A DNA stretch of 64,000 nucleotides. Origin: Euphorbia lathyris. Its lineage: Eukaryota; Streptophyta; Magnoliopsida; Malpighiales; Euphorbiaceae. Below are positions 45,897 to 56,677 of this stretch, in pieces. The notes under the pieces are model-generated. The model saw nothing but the letters and a program-made list of their open reading frames with translations. It ran no database searches and had not been told where the DNA came from. Positions within the stretch are counted from its first letter, which is position 1; every line of letters begins with the position of its first letter. The stretch is from positions 56,005,501 to 56,069,500 of the forward strand of contig NC_088918.1 of NCBI RefSeq assembly GCF_963576675.1, in the 5' to 3' direction. Made by a program: the position numbers and the translations under genes.

Positions 45897-46546
45897 TAAT
45901 CCATATACATTCTTCAGGATCATAAAGCCACGTCTTTTGCACTTAGAGGTTCCTCAGTCCATATTAGACTCCATTGTAACTTCACTGATGTATACATTGA
46001 ACTCCATGACCATTATAAATTGTAAGTTGTTCTGTTATCTCTATGTAGGTTACATGTTTTCGTTTGAAGTACTCTTGCCCTCTGCATTAGATATTGATTA
46101 TGAAGGTGTTGCTTCCTTTAGGACATGGAAATCAAGCTTTGTGCTTACCGATTTATAAACTCGGGTAAATTTGATCGGACCGTTTGAGTTGATCACAAAA
46201 CTGAATTGTATAGGAGCATCGCAATTCTCAGCTGTGGTGCAGCTTAAGGGACAAAACTAATTCTGCTTAAGACATTGACATGTGCACATGGTGTAGTTTC
46301 TGTATGAGAAACAAATAAGAAAAAGGATCATGTTGCTTCCTTCAAGGTAACTTCCAAAAACTCTTGTACATATATTTTTTATTCATAATTTAACTGTAAT
46401 CTTTGTGGAACTTAGACAATGTTGCAGTATAGGATACTCTTGGCTATGTCAATTAAAAAGCGGAATCCTTTTTCCAGATACGCAACAGTTAAAAGTTCTT
46501 AAAAAGAAATTTGGATCAGGCTACCATTATTTATTTTTGAGTCTAT
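45897..46546. other. 3' flank of the PPR gene
   Basis: No gene is recognised. Open frames at 45829-46158 and 46405-46659 have no domain; the second runs into the Tourist-like element that starts at 46550. Confidence 0.5.
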
Positions 46547-46549
46547 TTA

Positions 46550-47444
46550 GGCGCCGTTTGTTTCGGGGGTTTCAGGAAAGGGTAAGGGAAAGAGGATGTT
46601 TGATTCCTTTTGTTGGTGTTTGTTTTATCAATTCAATCGTTCCCTTTACCCTCTTTTAGTTTTGGGTTTACCCCTAACTACTGTGATCCCATTCCTCCAA
46701 CCTCCCTAAGGTTTTCCATTCACTTTCCCCTCTCTCTCATACACTCTCCTTATAAAATTTCATTTTAATCTTTATTTTTTTTTTATTTTTTATTTTGGTC
46801 CATATATTTATTTATTTTTACTTTTTTAATACTTGAATTAATTTCACTTTTGATCATTATATTTATATATTATTTATTTATTCTCAAAAAATATTTTTGA
46901 CTAATTTTTATTTTTTGATTTTTATTTTGATCCTTATATTTATTTATTTATATTTTTTTATCCCTAGACTAATCTCACTTTTGATCCTTATACTTATTTG
47001 TTTTTACTTTTTTATCCTGAAAAATAATTTTGACAAATATTTTTCTTTTATCATATTATTCGGTTTTGGTATTTATTTTTAATTATTTTAAATAATTATT
47101 TTCTTTTTAAAATAGAATATTTATGCATTTTTATTTATTTATTTTATTTCAGTTTCTCCAGTTTCATCGTCTTTTAATTTTAATGGTTGAATAAATTGAT
47201 TTTTCATTCTACATGTGATTAATTTATTAATACACACATGTATGTATAGAAATTATTTTTAGAAACACAAATCTAGTTTATTACCTCATTTGAACCAAAC
47301 AGCCACAATGGGAATCATGGATATATCATTCCCTTTGTGGAACAGAAACAAACAGAGAAAGGTATTCAGGGTCATTCCATTCCTTTCTACTTGTTTCCCT
47401 TTCTTAATTCCATTCCATTACCCCTGTACGAACCAAATGCCCCC
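46550..47444. mobile_element. Tourist-like PIF/Harbinger element
   Basis: Ends are GGCGCCGTTTGTTTCGGGGG and the inverted GGGGGCATTTGGTTCGTACA, flanked by TTA (46547-46549 and 47445-47447). It is 895 bp with an AT-rich interior containing repeated TTTTGATCCTTATA-type words (46850-47010). No transposase frame. Confidence 0.75.
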
Positions 47445-47447
47445 TTA

Positions 47448-48040
47448 GTTTTTTCTTTGGTAAACAAACTTAACAGTTTGGTGAGAGCGAATTTATACGC
47501 AGACTTTTATTGCAGACTTATTACTTAGAGTAAGCAATTTATTTGTCCCTTTGTTTTAACTTACTACACTAGTCAATCCACGGCATATTTTAAAACGTTT
47601 TAGTTCTGTCTTAGTCTACTATTTAATCCCTCCACATATTTTTTATATAAAAATACAAAATTACCTTTAATTACATAAATAAAAAAACTTATCTGTTTCG
47701 ATTTTACATTTACTAAATATATTTATAATGAAGTTTGTGTAGTATATATATACCAATATTTTTGTTCTTGTACATATTAGTATAAAAAAAAAATTGTATT
47801 ATTTACTCTTCATTTTTTTTCTCACTTTTATTATTATTTAATATAATAGTTTTAAATTATCGAATATTAATATAAACCTTTGATAATTTTATATATCTTT
47901 TCTATTCCATCCATAAAGTTTATTATTAGAGATAAAAGAAAAATTAATATTTACAATTTTTGAAACAAGTTCTGCTTCACCAAATTAAAACTTCTATAAT
48001 TATATAAAAAAATTTAATAAATCAATTACTATATGATGAG
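47448..48040. other. AT-rich spacer, nothing recognised
   Basis: Only AT-rich sequence; the first 80 bases carry no domain-bearing frame. Confidence 0.5.
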
Positions 48041-49208
48041 ACTTTTAGGTCCCAAACCCATGTTGTCGGTTGACCCACTTAAAGCCCATCCCTAGTTTAG
48101 AGAACATGGTAAGGCTCAAGGTTATTATGGACTTTCCACTCCCCATCCTGTATAAATGAACTAGGTAACATCCTGAAATGATATCTCCTCTCTCTACATA
48201 TTTCCTTTGAAACAACCAAGAGCACAATCAGTAAAATTTCTATGTTGTATGAGTTTGGTAAGTGGTCATAATATAGCGGTTGATATATCAATCCTTCTTG
48301 TGGTAAAAATCTAGCTTTATAAAAGAATTTAGTAAAACTGATAGTATATTCTGATAATTTACTAATTACAACATTTCATGTTATTTAAATTCATTATTAT
48401 TTATGTTTTTCTTTCTGCAAATACTATTTCTCTTGCCAATAATCATTTTTCTCTTAAAAATTCTCTTTTCAATACCATATCAAATAATAATAACATTGAT
48501 TTCCAATCATGAGCACAAGCTTCTATTTGTGGTCTTAACTGATGAGTTATTGATTCCATCCAAAATCCTACTTTTTCTATCATTGTTTTAGATATTAGGT
48601 CATATATATAATCTAAATTTCCAGTTTGAGATGAATTCATTAAGGCTGTGTACATTCCTTGTTCCAATCATTTATTCGTCTACTTATTTCTTGTTCATCA
48701 TAGACATTATCTAAGTCTAAAAATATTCATTTGGATTTAATCCTTGCGACATAGATCTTATAAATTCTTTAAAGTCTCCTTGTTGTCTTATAGGTATATG
48801 TCTTTGAAATTGTAGGTGTTTTTTTAGTTACTACTTCTAAATTGGGGTCTATCATTTATTCTTCTGGATAATTATCTGCATCTTCGTTTACTATATTTTC
48901 TGATCCTATATCTGATTCTTCATACCTAGTGTATTCGTTATTTTCTGTATCACTTTCTGGTTCTTCTATTATTGCATTAATGTTTTTCATTTGTTCTAAT
49001 GCTTTCATTATCTGGTTATTTTCTTCTATTAATTTTGTTTCATCCTTATTTTCTTCTTCCATGTATCCAATGCTTTTTAGTTTATTTTCAATTTGATTAT
49101 CTGAACTATCGGAATTATCATTACTACTATTACTGGTGTGAATATTTTTCCCTTTTACTTCTTTAACTATTATTTTTAAGACTCTTACTTCTTCCTTTAA
49201 TTCTCCCC
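48041..49208 (-). pseudogene. AT-rich degenerate coding relic of viral or retroelement type, unidentified
   Basis: The minus strand has a chain of broken frames with A-ending codons: a Glu/Asn-rich acidic stretch (48856-49062, LIEENNQIMKALEQMKNINA), a Lys/Thr-rich stretch (near 48800), a Trp-containing helical stretch (48443-48667, EKVGFWMESITHQLRPQIEA) and further pieces down to 48045. Composition and layout recall coat-protein regions of endogenous pararetroviruses (Caulimoviridae), but no diagnostic motif such as a CCHC knuckle or RT was found. A capsid/gag region of another retroelement is equally possible. Confidence 0.3.
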
Positions 49209-49291
49209 TTTAAAAGAATTTATCGAGTCCAGCAAGCAGCTGAAACAGAAAGAAAGACACAACTACGGTTAATATCAATTTTGAAGATAGG

Positions 49292-49633
49292 GTGGTGATA
49301 GAAATGAATTTTGAGGACAAATCTAAAGACCCCAATGTCAAATTGATGAAAACTCTTAGGGAATTTCAGGATGCAAAAGCTCAGCACCTCGAAACACAAC
49401 AAACAATGCAAGAACACAACAAGAAATTATGGGAACTCATACAAGACAAAACCCCTCCCACACAGGAGTTCATTTATCATCTTTCTCGGAAATTAAGAGC
49501 ATTAAATGGAGATAGCACTTGCCTAGATGAGAGTCTGAATGTGCAATTCTTCCTGCTAGAATATGCACAATCTGACGCCAAGCTATACAAAAGTATTTTA
49601 AAAAGACTATTTTTATTGCGTGAAATTATTTGA
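49292..49633 (+). CDS. Unidentified 113-residue open frame
   Basis: I do not recognise it. The predicted protein is charged and helical (VKLMKTLREFQDAKAQHLET, QEFIYHLSRKLRALNGDST) and could form a coiled coil at residues 12-50. There is no membrane segment and no signal peptide. It begins right next to the degenerate relic at 48041-49208 on the other strand, with no clear promoter. The codon use looks more gene-like than its surroundings, so it could be an exon, a captured gene fragment or chance. Confidence 0.3.
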   Translation: MVIEMNFEDKSKDPNVKLMKTLREFQDAKAQHLETQQTMQEHNKKLWELIQDKTPPTQEFIYHLSRKLRALNGDSTCLDESLNVQFFLLEYAQSDAKLYKSILKRLFLLREII

Positions 49634-50345
49634 CACAACGTTGCGTCAAACATCATTACGAATAAAAAAATTTGATAATTACAATTTTAGGTCTTACTTA
49701 AGTTCAGATTAACAACCACTCTTGTTGTTTCGCCAAGCTGTACAAATTGATCATATTATTAAATGGGGCGAATTATACTTGTGGCTTTCAGTTGAGACCT
49801 TACTTTCGTTATAGCTCTTTACCTTCAAAATTGGCTATACATTTTTTTGAACTTTTGCCTCTACCAACATAAATTTCATTTATAAAAGTAAAAGATTTCA
49901 AATGGAATGCGTAAGAACTAAAAAACTCACCGTTTTTAATTTTTTAAATCACCATTTCGGACTTGTCCTCTTTAAATAACAACTTTCTTCTTTCTCCTAA
50001 TTAAACCATACTTAAACAATCTTAAAAAAGAAAAAAGAATTAAAATTATTTAGAATCCATCAACTATACAATGGAGAATTATTTACTATTGGAGTAATAA
50101 GTTTAAGAGCGTCTGCAAGAAACTCTTAGTTCACTTTTTAAAAATAATATAAGTAAAAAAAATAATAAAAAAAATAATATAAGTAATTGACTCTTAGTGA
50201 TTTAAGAGTGACTAATATATATCATCTCCAACAATACTTTGTATATTCACTTCTTATTATTTTATCATTAAAGTTATTGATTATTGTTATATTTATCAAT
50301 AGTGAGAGGAGAGGCTTTTTAATAAAAAAATTATTAATAAAAAAA
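49634..50345. other. AT-rich spacer
   Basis: No gene or element ends recognised. Confidence 0.5.
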
Positions 50346-50349
50346 TGAA

Positions 50350-50540
50350 ATAAGAGCAGAAACGGTAGATCTTATCCGTAGATCTTATCTTTGTAACCCT
50401 TTCTGTTTTAGCAAAAAACGGCAGATCTTATTCGTAGATGATTGGATCTACGTGGTTGCAAAAGAAATGACTTAGATTCGAAGGTTCAGAATGGTTCAAA
50501 TGCTGAAGATTGGACTATAATTGCTTTGCGACGAATTTTG
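50350..50540 (+). repeat. Diverged copy of the 40475-40640 retroelement segment
   Basis: Shared phrases in the same order include a TTATCCGTA/TTATTCGTAGAT block, ATCTACGTGGTTGCAAAA (ATCTGCGTGGTTGCAAAA at 40.5 kb), GACTTAGATTCGAA and AAATGCTGAAGATTGGA. Identity is clearly above chance but gapped. It is probably part of the same LINE-derived family. Confidence 0.6.
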
Positions 50541-51369
50541 AAGCATTTTGGAATCTTATTTCGAACTAAGGAAGGTATTTCAGGATGAACCATTAACAAT
50601 ATGGTCAGCGCAAGCACATCCCTCAAGGTAATAGTCATCAGTCCAACAGGAAATAAAAAGGCGTTGCAGTTAGGTGATTGGAAGCCCAAACTGCATACAA
50701 TGGATTCTTGTTCGCTAGAATGACTATTTGGGACATTTTAATCAACTTATTGATTCCAAGATTGCACTATTTTCTCTCATAAATTGGTTTTAATCGATTC
50801 ACCGTGGACCATGTGGTTAAGGCTATTTCACTAGCAAGACAATGCCAACTTTTTCTTTTAACATGTTTACCAGTGCGAAGGTCGGGTTCAATAAAAAGAA
50901 GTTATCCCTCACGAGCTATGGGAAATGTAGAGGGAAATGTACTTGAAGGTTTTGTCACGACTAGTAGGCAAAAGAACATGAAGTTCGATCATCTTTGAAA
51001 TTTATCTACAGAATGCAAAAAAAGTTTGACAACCAAATTGATGTGTAAAAGCTTCAAGGAAAAAATAAAAGAGATCTTACCTTTTTCTTGGTGGCGTTAA
51101 GTTGATGTGTTTTTTTTAAATTCGGTAGCACTTTTTCCAAGAGAATTTGGATGTGACTTACTATCAGGTGGGGCATTTAATTTTTTTTAGTAAAAAGGGT
51201 TTCTATAGAATTAAATGTCAAAGATTAGTCTTTTTAATAAAAATTTTGGCATTATTTCCCTTTAGATTTGAAGGCCCAAACCACCCCACAAAATTGTTCT
51301 TTCAAGATTGTCATTCATTCAATAAATATCAACCACCAAACACATTTCCAATCTATTAATTTTTTATTC
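50541..51369. other. AT-rich sequence, no supported gene
   Basis: Short open frames (50804-50998, 51147-51359 and the opposite strand at 50486-50689) have no recognisable domain. The region could be decayed 3' sequence of the LINE relic that follows on the minus strand. Confidence 0.4.
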
Positions 51370-52150
51370 ACAAGTTAGTTCAATTTGGGGTAAATTTACC
51401 TTTAAAGGACATCTTGGTAGTTCAATTTTGAGCTTTACGGGTTTTCTTAAACCTCTTCAATGACTTTCTCACATCGACCATAACTCGTATTCGCATAAAG
51501 TTGAGTCTTGTTGTAATATTATTGTTACTGTCACACTCTAAGTATTGAGTAATAAAATCGCCTATTTGTTTCCCCACTGGATCAGAGAAGGAAGCTACGG
51601 GTAAATCATAAACTTGAATCTAATGGGGGGCAAAATCCAACACTATGGTCCCAGTCCATCGCACCTTACCAATAGAAATGTGACAATTGTGCACTTTTTT
51701 TCCTTATACCAATCATCTTCCAATGAGTTAGCATGATATTTTTTTTTCATTGGTTCGGTTCATTGCACCCGGTCCAGTTCTCCTCCTCCGACCTCTCATT
51801 TTGCTTCCATTCGTTTCGAATGAGGAGATAATTGTCAAACGACCAAGGACCACCAAACACCACTCAATTCTAGTTTACAACATGACAAGAATTCAAATAC
51901 GAACAAATTTGCTTCCACCTTAGTAACCGTTAGCCCATGTCCCGGTCTCCATAGACCGGCCAAATGATTTTTCATCATAGTATTAATGGGACGATCTGTC
52001 AAGAAACACCTACCATTGATAAACCTTTATGACACAGAATACTACCATCCTTCGCTAGCCAGTAAAGTCCCACTCATCAAACTCTCCTATCTCAATGGAC
52101 GGATTCGACATTCCATTTTCCATATCTCACCCTCAACCAGAAATCTTGAA
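51370..52150 (-). pseudogene. L1-type LINE ORF1 relic (DUF4283 region)
   Basis: On the minus strand, from about 52000 downward: RCFLTDRPINTMMKNHLAGL, RPGHGLTVTKVEANLFVFEF, then GGPWSFDNYLLI (near 51840), and near 51420-51600 LNFMRIRVMVDVRKSLKRFK. These are the successive conserved blocks of the DUF4283 domain in plant L1 ORF1, a nucleic-acid-binding chaperone. They lie in different frames with stops between. No ORF2 follows. Confidence 0.75.
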
Positions 52151-52304
52151 CGATGAATAAAATTTAATAAGTTGTTTGATGAATTAAAGAGTTAAGAATT
52201 AATTAAATAAAATTTAATAATATTAAACTAACTAGTGTAAGAGTTAATTATATAAATTTAAAGATATATTTTAATGTATGTGTCCTAACTATTATAAAGA
52301 AATA

Positions 52305-52435
52305 AACGCGGCCGGTGCACTACGTGTTTTTGTTTAAGTGAGGGTCCGGAAAAGGGTTCCACCACAAGCCTTCTCCTGCCAATCTTTTTTGGCAAGACGC
52401 CGCTTCTAAAACTCAAACCCGTGTCCTAACTATTA
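52305..52435. repeat. Short dispersed repeat with tRNA-like B-box wording
   Basis: The sequence GTGAGGGTCCGGAAAAGGGT, the CCACCACAAG block, CAATCTTTTTTGGCAAGA and CTCAAACCCGTGTCCT resemble a short repeat seen widely in dicot genomes. Its class (SINE-like or MITE) is not settled from one copy. Confidence 0.4.
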
Positions 52436-52677
52436 TAATATGTTAAAATACACAGAATAGTAAATTGTTTGACCTATATTTGATTAGATAATTAAAGTAT
52501 TGAAATCACCCCTATTGAAATTCATTCTTTTTATATCTATGAAACAAATTCAATAACCAAGAAAAAAAATTCGGAAGAAAATATAAAACTTGAAATTGCA
52601 AATTCCCTGAAACACACTAAAAAGCTACTTTGGTTGGCCTACCATAAGAAGATAGATGCTCCACTACCAGATCCATA

Positions 52678-53133
52678 TCAGGAAGCATGATGATCATGAC
52701 GTGGATTATACCCCATCATCATCATGGTCGACATCATCCCAGCACCGCCGGAAGCATCTCCGGTAGGCGGAGCAGTAGCAGTCTTATCTCCTTCCATCTC
52801 TCTAAACTTATGCAAATAAATCTTCAAAGGGTCAACATAATCTTCAAAACCAAGAGTAGTCATGGCCCACAAGAGATCATCGCCGTTGACCGTCTTCCTC
52901 TTCTCTCTTTGACACTTATCGGAGGCTTCTCCGGTGATAAAACTGATGAACTCCGATACACATTCTTGAATGGTTTCTTTAGCATCTTTAGATATCTTAG
53001 CATTAGCCGGTAAAGCTTTCTTCATTATTCTGCTAACATTCGCAATTGGTAAAAGCCTGTCTTGTTCTTTCATAGAGGATTCCGAGTTGCTTCCGTTGTT
53101 TGCCCATCCTGACTCGTTGTCTGAGTCCGCCAT
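52678..53133 (-). CDS. NF-YB: NF-YB transcription factor subunit, non-LEC1 class
   Basis: A 151-residue, single-exon protein with the NF-YB histone-fold domain at about residues 23-115: [77 protein letters not shown]. Lys49 in KISKDAKE, where LEC1-type proteins have Asp, puts it with the ordinary NF-YB2/3/8/10 kind. The protein dimerises with NF-YC and, with NF-YA or CO-like proteins, binds CCAAT-containing promoters; this class acts in flowering time and drought responses. The short C-terminal tail is Met- and His-rich ([17 protein letters not shown]). The start at 53133 is the only Met before the domain that gives the usual acidic N terminus. A GT...AG pair at about 53178-53228 could be a very short 5' UTR intron. 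Confidence 0.94.
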   Translation of the reverse strand: MADSDNESGWANNGSNSESSMKEQDRLLPIANVSRIMKKALPANAKISKDAKETIQECVSEFISFITGEASDKCQREKRKTVNGDDLLWAMTTLGFEDYVDPLKIYLHKFREMEGDKTATAPPTGDASGGAGMMSTMMMMGYNPRHDHHAS

Positions 53134-54323
53134 TAAAACTCAGCTTCAGTACATACATGGAAATATAATTATTTGCTAAAATAAAACATATAAGATGATC
53201 ATATGAAAATAAATAAATAAAGTTTACCTGTATGGTATGAAGAAATTAGGAAGGATATATTTGGAAGTGAAGCGGTGTGTTAGAACTTAGAATAGAAAGG
53301 GTGGATAAGAAGGGAAGTTGATTAGTTAAATAAAGGGGTTAGGTGTTTGATTTTGGACCCTTTATTTCATAGGTGGTATAGATGTGGATTATAGATTTGT
53401 CGTTTCATTACTACTTTAATAGGTAAAGTTTAATTTAATTTGTTTGTATGTGACGTTCAGCTGAGTTGAGGCAGTTAAACTAGTTCCTTTTTTTTAATAA
53501 TATAACATCAAAATGCATGAATCTGTTCCTCTATTTATCTATTATTTTAAACATTATGCTTTTAATGGTAACAAATTGAGTTGAGATAAGATTCAAAATT
53601 AAAATTAATTTTGTATTATTGTGATTCAGAAACAATTTAATTTATTCATAATACCATAATTGAAGAGTATAATTGAGGGAGACTCTACAAATAAAGCATC
53701 AATCTATCTATCTATTATTTTAAACATTCTTCTTCTTTCATTGGTAAAATTGAACTCTTATTTAATAAACAGATTGTGTTCGATTCTATTTAACAAACCG
53801 GGTTTGAGTACAGTAAAACCAGGTTCCAAAACTCATAAACAAGTTCAATTATAAACTTGTAAACAAACTTTATTATATGTTCTGAACATGCTTATAAATA
53901 AATCCGGTTCAATTATTTTTAATAATAGTAATTCTATAAATAGGAAAATATAAAATTTCGCTAACATTAATTTTGTAGGTTTTAGAACTACAAAACCTAT
54001 TTGCAAGTAAAGTTTATAAATATAATTAATGAACTGTTAACAAACAAAATTCATAAACAAATAAATGAGCTATTCGGGATTAGATAACAAAAAAAAAATA
54101 TGAACCGAGATTATCCATTTTCTACCGCGTCGAGTATGAGCAGGTCGGCTTCATTAGGTGCCTTTTAGGTGGATCCTCTCCCAATTAAAGTTTTGTTTTT
54201 TTTCATACACTAGAACTCGAAAGTGCGTTGAAGCTACCAAATATCTTTTATTTTCATACTTTTATATATGTTAAAGCTTTAATTGACCAACCCGGCTAAA
54301 TAGAGCAAAGTCTTATTTAGATA
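53134..54323. other. NF-YB promoter side and AT-rich spacer
   Basis: The first 300 bp upstream of 53133 are the likely promoter of the minus-strand NF-YB gene. Beyond it, 53740-54110 repeats words such as ACAAGTTCA, ATAAACAAA and CTTGTAAACAAAC and looks like decayed transposon sequence. At 54166-54190 the AGGTGGATCCTCT phrase also found at 4058 recurs. Confidence 0.4.
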
Positions 54324-54503
54324 CAGTAGCGTTCACTTGGACCCTGAGTGACTAAATTAATTTGATCATTCACCGTTAGATATAGGCTCATTATAATCCT
54401 ACGGTGGATATCCAAAACATCCTAAGGTATAGATTTAATGAGCCTATATCTAACAGAATGACCAAATTAATTTGATCACTCAGGGTGCAGGTGAACGCTA
54501 CTG
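54324..54503. mobile_element. Fold-back MITE with 10-bp target duplication
   Basis: A nearly complete palindrome: CAGTAGCGTTCAC ... GTGAACGCTACTG, with inner arms ATTAATTTGATCA and ATATAGGCTCATTA also mirrored. Flanking TATTTAGATA is repeated exactly (54314-54323 and 54504-54513). Nine to ten base duplications point to a Mutator-like origin; hAT (8 bp) with chance extension is the alternative. 180 bp, non-coding. Confidence 0.82.
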
Positions 54504-54513
54504 TATTTAGATA

Positions 54514-55640
54514 AAACTAGAAATCACTGCCCTAAATCTTGTTGTTGATACAAATTGAGTTGTTAATTTTCTTTTTCTATTTTCTTTGAATTGTAAAATG
54601 TGTATATATAGGAAGAAGATTGAAAGAGAGTAGAGAGAAGAGCAATTAAGATGATATTGACTTGCCAAGTTTGAGAAACCAAGCAAGCAAAGCTTTATAA
54701 ATTGGGGCCTATTTGGCTTTTATTTATTTATTGCAGTGACTGACTGACTGACTGACACATTTGTATTTGTATTGTAGATAAGGCATATCAACAACCAACA
54801 AGTGGCAACCCATCTTAATGTAATGTGCCCACTCACTAATTTCTTCTTTTTTATTATATTACTTTAAATCAATTATTTTTATTAATCACTCAACTTATCC
54901 GTATAATAAAGTTTTTTAAATTCACTACATAATTTGGTTAAAAAAAAAAAAAAAATCACTACATAATAAGATTGAGAACTGAGGGTCTTCTCCTCCTACA
55001 AGTTTGTTCATATGATTATCTTTATATAGGCAATTTTGTATTGGAGTCATGTCAGTGTATTGACATTTTCGGATTCGTATGGAAAAGAGTAAACTCAAAC
55101 CCAATTTAAAAAAATTCATATCACAATCGTATTAATCTATTCAGGTTAGTGTTGATTTCGTGTCGTGTTTTCAGATTACCTGTAATTTTGTTATGCATAT
55201 ATATTAATGATAACTTTTAAAAATATAAGAAGATACGTTACTATTTTTAAATATTTTATACCATTTTTATATTAGTATGTTAACACTAACCATTGAAAAG
55301 TCCGCTAATATCATATTAAATGGTCATGTAATGTGTTTATAGCAATTTAGGAGGTCCGTATCATATTTACAAGTAATAATTATAATTTTATTATCTTTAT
55401 AAATAAAATGAGATATAAAAATACGAGAGAAATAACAATAATTTTAAATACTCGTGTCATTTCGTATCGTTTTTGAGTTAGCATATCAACCATAATCTAA
55501 CCCAAAAATTTGCGTGTCAGTTTCGTGTCAATCCAAAAATGACACATTACATGCTAAGCTAAACCCAAACACTAAAATTGCATGTCAATTTCGTATCGTG
55601 TAATTGGGTCGTGTGCACTTTTGCCACCTCTATATAGCAT
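54514..55640. other. Spacer with remains of a hAT-like element
   Basis: At about 55140-55628 repeated TTTCGTGTCGTG/TTTCGTATCGTG words, ending GTCGTGTGCACTTTTGCCAC then CTCTA, match the look of plant hAT-type MITEs starting TAGAGGTGGCAAAAG when inverted. The left end is not found. A GACTGACTGACTGACTGACA tetramer run is at about 54737-54756. Confidence 0.45.
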
Positions 55641-56378
55641 TATCAAGTAATTTTGAATCGTTATATGTTCATCTCTCATTGAAAAATAAGAAAAATGGTA
55701 GAGTTACTGTGCTCAATAAAGATTTCAATGTTGATCATCTTGATCTCCACTGGTCCTTTGCTAGTAACTTCTTATCGGATAAGTATGTGCATTTTCAAGC
55801 TATGAATGACCTTGTGGCTGCTCTTTGAAAACCAGAGAGAAAGGTGTCTATATCCGTCAAATAAATCTAAATTTATTTCTATTTCAGTTGTTTCATGAAA
55901 TTGATAGATGAATTATTGAGTATGGTCATTGGTCCTTGTCAAATATATGGAGACTAATGATGTCCCTAAGAAGATCCCTCTATTTTATGTTGATATTCGG
56001 GTTCAAGCATATAATCTACTTAGTGATTTTATGTTGGAGTGACTGGCGGTTGTTATTGGTAATTACATGGACTGTTTGTCAAATCAAACCCTAATAATTT
56101 CTAAGATGTTTGGCAAGAGTTCATATGAATTCGTATTTCTATGATACAAAGAACATTTAATGAGGCGTATGAGGATAAAGAAATCATCTGGTGATTGGTA
56201 TTGGGTTGAATTCAAATATGAGCGAGTTAAACGATGTTGTTTCGTTTGTGGTCTGTTGGACGATACCAAATTTTCATGTTCAAAGGCTTCTTTTCACCAG
56301 GTTGAGGGATTCTATCCCTTCACCAAAGCTCAGAGACTTATTGGTAGATACTTAGAATCGAGGCAAAGATCGTTATAA
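55641..56378 (+). pseudogene. LINE ORF1 relic (DUF4283 and zinc knuckle)
   Basis: Fragments: NKKNGRVTVLNKDFNVDHLD to KPERKVSISVK (55.68-55.86 kb), EYGHWSLSNI (about 55.93 kb), then the zinc-knuckle portion at 56160-56378 (FKYERVKRCCFVCGLLDD). The blocks are in order but split over frames. Confidence 0.65.
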
Positions 56379-56677
56379 GGAAACTATGAAGTTTCTCATG
56401 ATACGACTAGGCAACAGGAGAGTTAAGGTTCCTGTTGGACACTCCAACATGATACTAAGGTCCGGAAAACATGTCTTGACTCGTTGGTATACTAGGAATG
56501 TTTCCCATGACATCGATGACTTCTATTAGTAAGTCAAATTGAATATTCCGGTCACGATTCAATATGATTAAATTTTTTGTTTTGGGTTTATAAACTTTTT
56601 GCGTCAATAATGGTTGAGGATTATTTTCATTTATTTAGAAACTTTATAGTTAGGTTTTTTTATCGAGTATTATTTGA

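Noticed and set aside
53178..53228. 5' UTR intron of the second NF-YB gene
   Set aside because: GT and AG are present, but at about 51 bp it is shorter than normal plant introns; kept only as a remark.
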